Source of the DNA: RGIG3528 sp045616485 | GTDB lineage: Bacteria; Bacillota; Clostridia; Lachnospirales; Lachnospiraceae | Assembly (NCBI GenBank): GCA_045616485.1 | Contig: JAZLGU010000027.1 | Location: forward strand, 1 to 64,000 | Length of the DNA: 64,000 nucleotides | Direction of reading: 5' to 3' | Shown here: one piece after another, positions 59,718-64,000 of the stretch | Position numbering within the stretch: the stretch's first letter is position 1 | Layout of the letters: each line of letters begins with the position of its first letter | Position numbers and translations under genes: made by a program | The notes under the pieces: model-generated | The model's input: the letters and a program-made list of their open reading frames with translations, nothing else | The model's database searches: none | What the model was told of the DNA's origin: nothing

Positions 59718-60581
59718 TTACTTAGGATCCTTATCAAACAGCGTTCTGCGTCTGGTGGATAATCTCATCATTTCCTTGATTTTTTCTGTTTCATCTTCTT
59801 CGATATATACTCTGAGCTTAGAAAATTCTCTCAGGAAAAGATCCATTTGATTTAACAAGGTTTCCTTGTTTAATCTGAATAATTCCGGCCACATGTTTTC
59901 ATTGATTTTGGCGATTCTGGTAAGATCACGGAAGGAATCACCGGTATAATCTACCAGATGCTCGGAATTCTTGCAGGTCATAAGAGACACCGCAATGCAA
60001 TGGGTAAGCTGTGAAAGGAAACCAATCATTTCATCATGCTCTTCAGGCGTAAGTATGCTGATTTTACCGAAATTCAGAATCTCTGCTATGTCGCGGGCTG
60101 TCTGAATGGCAGCTTCACTGTTTTTTGGAGTGGGTGTTATAATCATATTAGCACCGGAAAAAACAGAGGCGCTGGCATATTTGATTCCTGAAGCCTCACG
60201 TCCTGCCATGGGGTGAGCCGGAATGTATTCCAGATCGTCGCGCAGTATTTTCTGCACTTCATATACAATAGAGGTCTTTACACCGGTAACATCAGTAATA
60301 AGAGCACCTGATTTTATGAGAGACTGGTTGTTTTTTATCCAGTTTACAAAGGCACTGGGATAAAGGGCAAAAACAATAATGTCGGCAGAGCCCAGCATAA
60401 GAGGATCTGCATAGATTTTGGCATCAGAAACGAAGTTATGTTCTTTGGCATAGCTTACAGAATCAGAATCAATATCAATGGCATTTACGGTAAAGCCTGC
60501 CTTGGTAAAACCTTCAGCATAAGAGCCGCCGATAACTCCAAGACCTACAACAAGTATTTTTTTGTCCTTAGTTAAAAGCAT
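59718..60581 (-). CDS. tyrA: Prephenate dehydrogenase
   Basis: 287 aa. NAD-binding ILVVGLGVIGGSYAEGF at the start, then VTGVKTSIV, AHPMAGREASG (prephenate-site His) and a helical dimerisation domain with HCIAVSLM. Makes 4-hydroxyphenylpyruvate for tyrosine. No ACT domain, so not directly feedback-controlled through one. Confidence 0.93.
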   Translation of the reverse strand: MLLTKDKKILVVGLGVIGGSYAEGFTKAGFTVNAIDIDSDSVSYAKEHNFVSDAKIYADPLMLGSADIIVFALYPSAFVNWIKNNQSLIKSGALITDVTGVKTSIVYEVQKILRDDLEYIPAHPMAGREASGIKYASASVFSGANMIITPTPKNSEAAIQTARDIAEILNFGKISILTPEEHDEMIGFLSQLTHCIAVSLMTCKNSEHLVDYTGDSFRDLTRIAKINENMWPELFRLNKETLLNQMDLFLREFSKLRVYIEEDETEKIKEMMRLSTRRRTLFDKDPK

Positions 60582-60596
60582 AGTTATAATAGTTCC

Positions 60597-61808
60597 TTAA
60601 TTTGATAGAGTATTAAGGACCTGGAAAAAATCAGGGAAGCTCTTGTTTACAGCTTCAGCATCCGTTAGCTCTCCGCCAAAAAGAGAAAGCAGGAGAGCCA
60701 TAGCCATAACAATTCTGTGATCGTTATGTCCATTGATTATTTCGTCAGGTGCCTTTAATGTGCCGGGATGCACAGTGACGGAATTGGTTTTAACATCTAC
60801 GCGAATTCCGAACTTTTTTAGTTCAGCTTTCATGGCTTCAGCGCGGTTGCATTCTTTTATGGCAAGGCGCTTGGTGCCTAGGAATTCACCACCATGATAT
60901 CTGGCTGCTACTGCAAAAAGAACAGGGGCCAGATCAGGGCAATTGGTGATATCTACTGTAGCCTGGCCTTTAGAAAGGGCCAGCATATAATCAGTGGCAA
61001 CTTTGTCGCCCTGATAGCTGTCCTTGGAAAGGCCGGATACTTTCACCTTATTTTTTTCATTTATATAGTTCATGGCGTGGAAAAAGGCTGCATTGCTCCA
61101 GTCGCCTTCCACGGTAAGATTTTTAGCTTTGTAATGCTGACCACCTTTAATATAGAAACAGAATGGATTAAATTCTTTAATCTCGATACCGAATTTTTTA
61201 AGGCAGTCCAGTGTTATATAGATGTAATCGTTACTCTCTACAGGAGGGAGTACAATAAGCTTTGAGTCAGTAGGTAAAAGCGGAAGTGCAAAAAGAAGTC
61301 CTGAAACATACTGACTGGATATGTTGCCTTTAATACGATAGGAGCCTGCTTTTATAAGACCATTAAAGGAAAAGCTGCCCGCCTCGGAAGAAGTCTTAAT
61401 CTTTGAGTAGTTGAACATGCTTTCGTAGGCTATGATACCGCGTTCAATAAGTCGCTCGGTGCCTGTAAAAATAACATTATCATAGGCAGAAAGAGCAATC
61501 GGAATCATAAATCGCAGTGTTGATCCTGACTCCCGGCAAGGGAAGCAGACTGCTTCCTCACAGTGACTTCCTAAAGGTAAATCACCGCGGCCTGTAACAG
61601 TTACGGTGCTTCCGTCTACGGATACCTGAGCGCCTAATGCTTTTACACAATCAATGGTAGCTAGGATATCCTGACTCATGGAAACATTTGAAATTGTACT
61701 GGTGCCTTTGGCCAGAGCAGCACAAAGAATAAGTCTGTGCGCATAGCTCTTGGAAGGCGGAGCAACGACTTCACCCCTGAAAGTCGTTGAACTTAAATTT
61801 TTGTTCAT
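60597..61808 (-). CDS. aroA: 3-phosphoshikimate 1-carboxyvinyltransferase (EPSP synthase)
   Basis: 403 aa. PPSKSYAHRLILCAALAKG (substrate Lys-Ser), ESGSTLRFMIPIAL, SSQYVSGLLFALPL, DLAPVLFAVAA, NGHNDHRIVMAMALL. The start overlaps the aroQ stop (ATGA). Somewhat short for the family. The residue after SGS is Thr (ESGSTLRF, not ESGTAAR), as in class II enzymes. Confidence 0.95.
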   Translation of the reverse strand: MNKNLSSTTFRGEVVAPPSKSYAHRLILCAALAKGTSTISNVSMSQDILATIDCVKALGAQVSVDGSTVTVTGRGDLPLGSHCEEAVCFPCRESGSTLRFMIPIALSAYDNVIFTGTERLIERGIIAYESMFNYSKIKTSSEAGSFSFNGLIKAGSYRIKGNISSQYVSGLLFALPLLPTDSKLIVLPPVESNDYIYITLDCLKKFGIEIKEFNPFCFYIKGGQHYKAKNLTVEGDWSNAAFFHAMNYINEKNKVKVSGLSKDSYQGDKVATDYMLALSKGQATVDITNCPDLAPVLFAVAARYHGGEFLGTKRLAIKECNRAEAMKAELKKFGIRVDVKTNSVTVHPGTLKAPDEIINGHNDHRIVMAMALLLSLFGGELTDAEAVNKSFPDFFQVLNTLSN

Positions 61809-62248
61809 CCTAAATTCCCCACTAAAAAATCCATTGCCTCTAAGTAACCTTTAAGACCATGACCTGTGATGGTCTTTTTTGCTGCAAGACGTATGTAACT
61901 AATCTGTCTGAAGTCCTCACGTTTGTCCACCTCAGAGATATGAACCTCTACAGTGGGAATCTTAACAGCTTTTACGGCGTCCAGAATAGCTACGGATGTG
62001 TGGGTATATGCACCGGGATTAATAACAATACCGGAAATGCCTGTGAAATACGCTTCCTGAATCTTATCTACCAGATCACCTTCGTGATTGGACTGGTAGC
62101 AGACTACCTCAACATTTAACTCTTTGGCATGAGCTTCAATCATCTGTGTGAGTGTAGTGTAATTCTCACTGCCATAGAGATCGGGCTCTCTAATGCCCAG
62201 CATATTAAGGTTTGGTCCGTTGAGTACGAGAAGCTTCATAGATTTCAT
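61805..62248 (-). CDS. aroQ: Type II 3-dehydroquinate dehydratase
   Basis: 147 aa. LLVLNGPNLNMLGIREPDLYG with the catalytic Tyr, QSNHEGDLVD, INPGAYTHTSVAI, VEVHISEVDKREDFR. The start is ATG 62248 or 62239 (MKLLVLNG, the usual family start; GAGG lies 12 nt before it). Overlaps the end of the upstream fusion gene by 35-44 nt. Confidence 0.94.
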   Translation of the reverse strand: MKSMKLLVLNGPNLNMLGIREPDLYGSENYTTLTQMIEAHAKELNVEVVCYQSNHEGDLVDKIQEAYFTGISGIVINPGAYTHTSVAILDAVKAVKIPTVEVHISEVDKREDFRQISYIRLAAKKTITGHGLKGYLEAMDFLVGNLG

Positions 62249-63479
62249 TTACCTCATCTTGAATAGTCTGATCGCCGTTGATACGCATGTCGCAAGTACT
62301 GCAGTAGATGTGGTAGCGTTCGTCGTAGCGCTTTTTGAGGGAGGCGAAATCGGAAGATAACGGTCGATCACTGGTAGTCTTAAGATTTTCCAAAGATCTG
62401 TCTATGAAATAAATACGTCCGTTCTGCTTTAGAGCGTCTATGTTCTCAGGATTTAGTACCGCTCCACCGCCTGTAGATATAATAATTCCTGATTTTTTAG
62501 CGATTTCTTTAACCACCTGGCTTTCAATCTCGCGAAATCCGGATTCTCCTACCTCATTAAATATATCGGGAATTTCTTTATGCTCTTTAGACTTTATTAA
62601 TAAATCTGTATCAAAATACTGATAACCGGTCTTTTGAGAAAGATAGTAGCCCAGAGTGGATTTGCCGCAGCTGGGCATTCCGGTAAGAACAATGTTTTGT
62701 TTTTCCGAAAGCGTTTTTTTGAAAATATTATCTATAAGTGTGTGTATGTAGTCTTTTTCTTTATCCTCAAATAAAGAAGGATCAAAAAGAGCGGCAGCAT
62801 ACACAGCCTGGGCAACCAGCATATATAGTCCGCAGGTAGTCTTAATGCCATGTTTTTCAGCATCTAAGATCAGCTGAGTCTTTAGGGGATTATAGACTAC
62901 GTCTACCACACCGGAAAGCTTGTGGAAATGCTGACAGGATATGGGAGACTGATAATTGTTGGGATACATGCCTACAGGTGTAGTATTTATTATAATATCT
63001 GCATCAGAATGATAGGCGCAGGCATCTTCGTATGTGATGGAAGAGTCGGAGGCCTGCCTGGAAACAATTATGATTCGGGAGGCACCCATGGACTTTGCGA
63101 CATGGGTCAAAGTCTTACTGGTGCCGCCTGTACCCAGTATCAGTACCTTTTTTCCTGACATCTCTATTCCGGCATAAAGTATCATATCCCGGGCCCCCAG
63201 AAAGTCAGTATTATAGCCATAGAGACGGTCATCTTTATTTACAATACAGTTTACGGCACCGATTTCCCGGGCAGCATCATCAATGTAATACAGATAGGGG
63301 ATAACGTCCTGCTTATAAGGTATAGTAACGTTAATAGCCTTAAAATCTCTGCCTTCCATAAAATATGAAAACTGGGACCTGGAGACTTCTCTAAGGGTAT
63401 ATTCATAGTCCGCTATTTGATTGTGAATAGTCTTGGAAAAACTGTGGCCCAGTTTTTCTCCAATAAGTCCGTATTCCAT
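62205..63479 (-). CDS. aroE-aroK: Fused shikimate dehydrogenase-shikimate kinase
   Basis: 424 aa. N-terminal AroE (1-255): YGLIGEKLGHSFSKTIHN, INVTIPYKQ (catalytic Lys), YNTDFLGA, LILGTGGTSKTL. C-terminal AroK (257-424): NIVLTGMPSCGKSTLGYYL P-loop, FDTDLLI, STGGGAV, SDRPL. Both active sites appear intact, so one chain performs the two consecutive steps shikimate formation and phosphorylation. Confidence 0.95.
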   Translation of the reverse strand: MEYGLIGEKLGHSFSKTIHNQIADYEYTLREVSRSQFSYFMEGRDFKAINVTIPYKQDVIPYLYYIDDAAREIGAVNCIVNKDDRLYGYNTDFLGARDMILYAGIEMSGKKVLILGTGGTSKTLTHVAKSMGASRIIIVSRQASDSSITYEDACAYHSDADIIINTTPVGMYPNNYQSPISCQHFHKLSGVVDVVYNPLKTQLILDAEKHGIKTTCGLYMLVAQAVYAAALFDPSLFEDKEKDYIHTLIDNIFKKTLSEKQNIVLTGMPSCGKSTLGYYLSQKTGYQYFDTDLLIKSKEHKEIPDIFNEVGESGFREIESQVVKEIAKKSGIIISTGGGAVLNPENIDALKQNGRIYFIDRSLENLKTTSDRPLSSDFASLKKRYDERYHIYCSTCDMRINGDQTIQDEVNEIYEASRTQRTKP

Positions 63480-63491
63480 ATTTACCTGCGT

Positions 63492-64000
63492 TTAGTTTAA
63501 ATAATCCGTGCCGAAGCGGGTGGCCAGGGCATCTGCAATAACAAGAGAAGTAACAGAATCAACTACGGGGCTGATTCTTCGAATAATAGCGGGATCGTGT
63601 CGACCCTGTATGATTAGCTCGGTGTCTTCCTTTTTGACGAAATTCACAGTCTCCTGAGGCTGCGGAATAGAAGGAGTGGGCTTTACTACACAGTCAAATA
63701 CTATAGGCATACCATTACTGATGCCGCCATTAATGCCGCCGTTATTGTTGGTGCGGGTCTTAACTGTATCGCCGTCCATATAGAAGGGGTCATTGGCGAT
63801 AGAGCCTGTCATACCTGCAAAGCCGAAGCCTGCACCAAACTGAATACCCTTGATACCACCGATAGAAAAGATGGCGTGGGAGAGCATGCCTTCAAGAGAA
63901 TCAAACCAAGGCTCGCCTACGCCTGCAGGTACGCCTGTAATAGTAGTACGGATAATGCCGCCTATGGAGTCCTGCTGCATTTTCATGGCTGCGATTACTT
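63492..64000 (-). CDS. aroC: Chorismate synthase, C-terminal part (cut by window edge)
   Basis: The frame is open through 64000; only the last ~169 codons are seen. KMQQDSIGGIIRTTITGVPAGVGEPWFDSLEGMLSHAIFSI, GAGFGFAGMTGS, NNNGGINGGISNGMPIV and RHDPAIIRR are the family's FMN and substrate motifs. Ends the shikimate pathway; upstream member of this operon. Confidence 0.95.
   Translation of the reverse strand, partial: VIAAMKMQQDSIGGIIRTTITGVPAGVGEPWFDSLEGMLSHAIFSIGGIKGIQFGAGFGFAGMTGSIANDPFYMDGDTVKTRTNNNGGINGGISNGMPIVFDCVVKPTPSIPQPQETVNFVKKEDTELIIQGRHDPAIIRRISPVVDSVTSLVIADALATRFGTDYLN

Overview
The window looks like the chromosome of a low-to-mid G+C (roughly 40% by eye) anaerobic Firmicute of the Lachnospiraceae type, near Butyrivibrio, Roseburia or their relatives. 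Reasons: hrcA-grpE-dnaK-dnaJ is controlled by CIRCE; the ireB-ruvX-DUF1292...trmR-trhP order is clostridial; lipoproteins and Pro/Thr-linker surface proteins are abundant; aroE and aroK are fused; c-di-GMP (HD-GYP plus PilZ) and chemotaxis genes are present. Species cannot be fixed from the sequence alone.

Layout. 1-9.4 kb: heat-shock operon (two CIRCE sites, hrcA, grpE, dnaK, dnaJ) running into prmA and rsmE, then a cysteine desulfurase and thiI for tRNA 4-thiouridine. 9.4-19.5 kb: an HPr-like gene on the minus strand, then translation and RNA housekeeping genes (mtaB, ireB, ruvX, DUF1292, RNase J, a catalytic-domain-less MltG-like protein, trmR, trhP, an AI-2E family permease, a GtrA protein, an RlmI-like methyltransferase). 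19.5-27.1 kb: nitroreductase, GH43 glycosidase, phosphodiester glycosidase and membrane-anchored surface proteins, ending in a transglutaminase lipoprotein and an SGNH protein. This SGNH gene converges on a minus-strand dltC-dltB-dltA-like set (27.1-30.5 kb) and probably supplies its DltD-type partner. 30.7-41.98 kb: a small protein built from four FliM-N-terminus-like motifs, a Sel1 protein, a BspA-like surface protein, argS, a STAND-type ATPase, a Pro/Thr-linker membrane protein, a CPBP protease, secG, rnr and smpB. rnr and smpB overlap by 157 nt.

41.98-43.8 kb is the most unusual region. ssrA (tmRNA, tag ANDNLAFAA) is preceded by three tandem ~105-140 bp units, each starting with a copy of the tmRNA 5' end. 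It is followed by a 496-bp insert bounded by a 17-bp duplication of the tmRNA 3' end and containing a 148-bp direct repeat. The whole stretch is dense in perfect hairpins and has no convincing protein gene.

43.8-57.98 kb is accessory: a soluble chemoreceptor with a CZB domain, lipoproteins and gene remnants, a GNAT, a ketopantoate reductase, a second nitroreductase, a secreted GH3 glucosidase with LacI-type palindromes, a lipoprotein tyrosine phosphatase, a small membrane protein, an HD-GYP receptor and its PilZ neighbour. 57.98-58.67 kb is a ~680-bp fold-back of nested inverted repeats built round GAGAAACGTCCCTGTGACA, a motif also present at the left edge of the window (24-42). 58.67-64 kb is a minus-strand shikimate/tyrosine operon: aroC (cut by the window edge), aroE-aroK, aroQ, aroA, tyrA, aroF.
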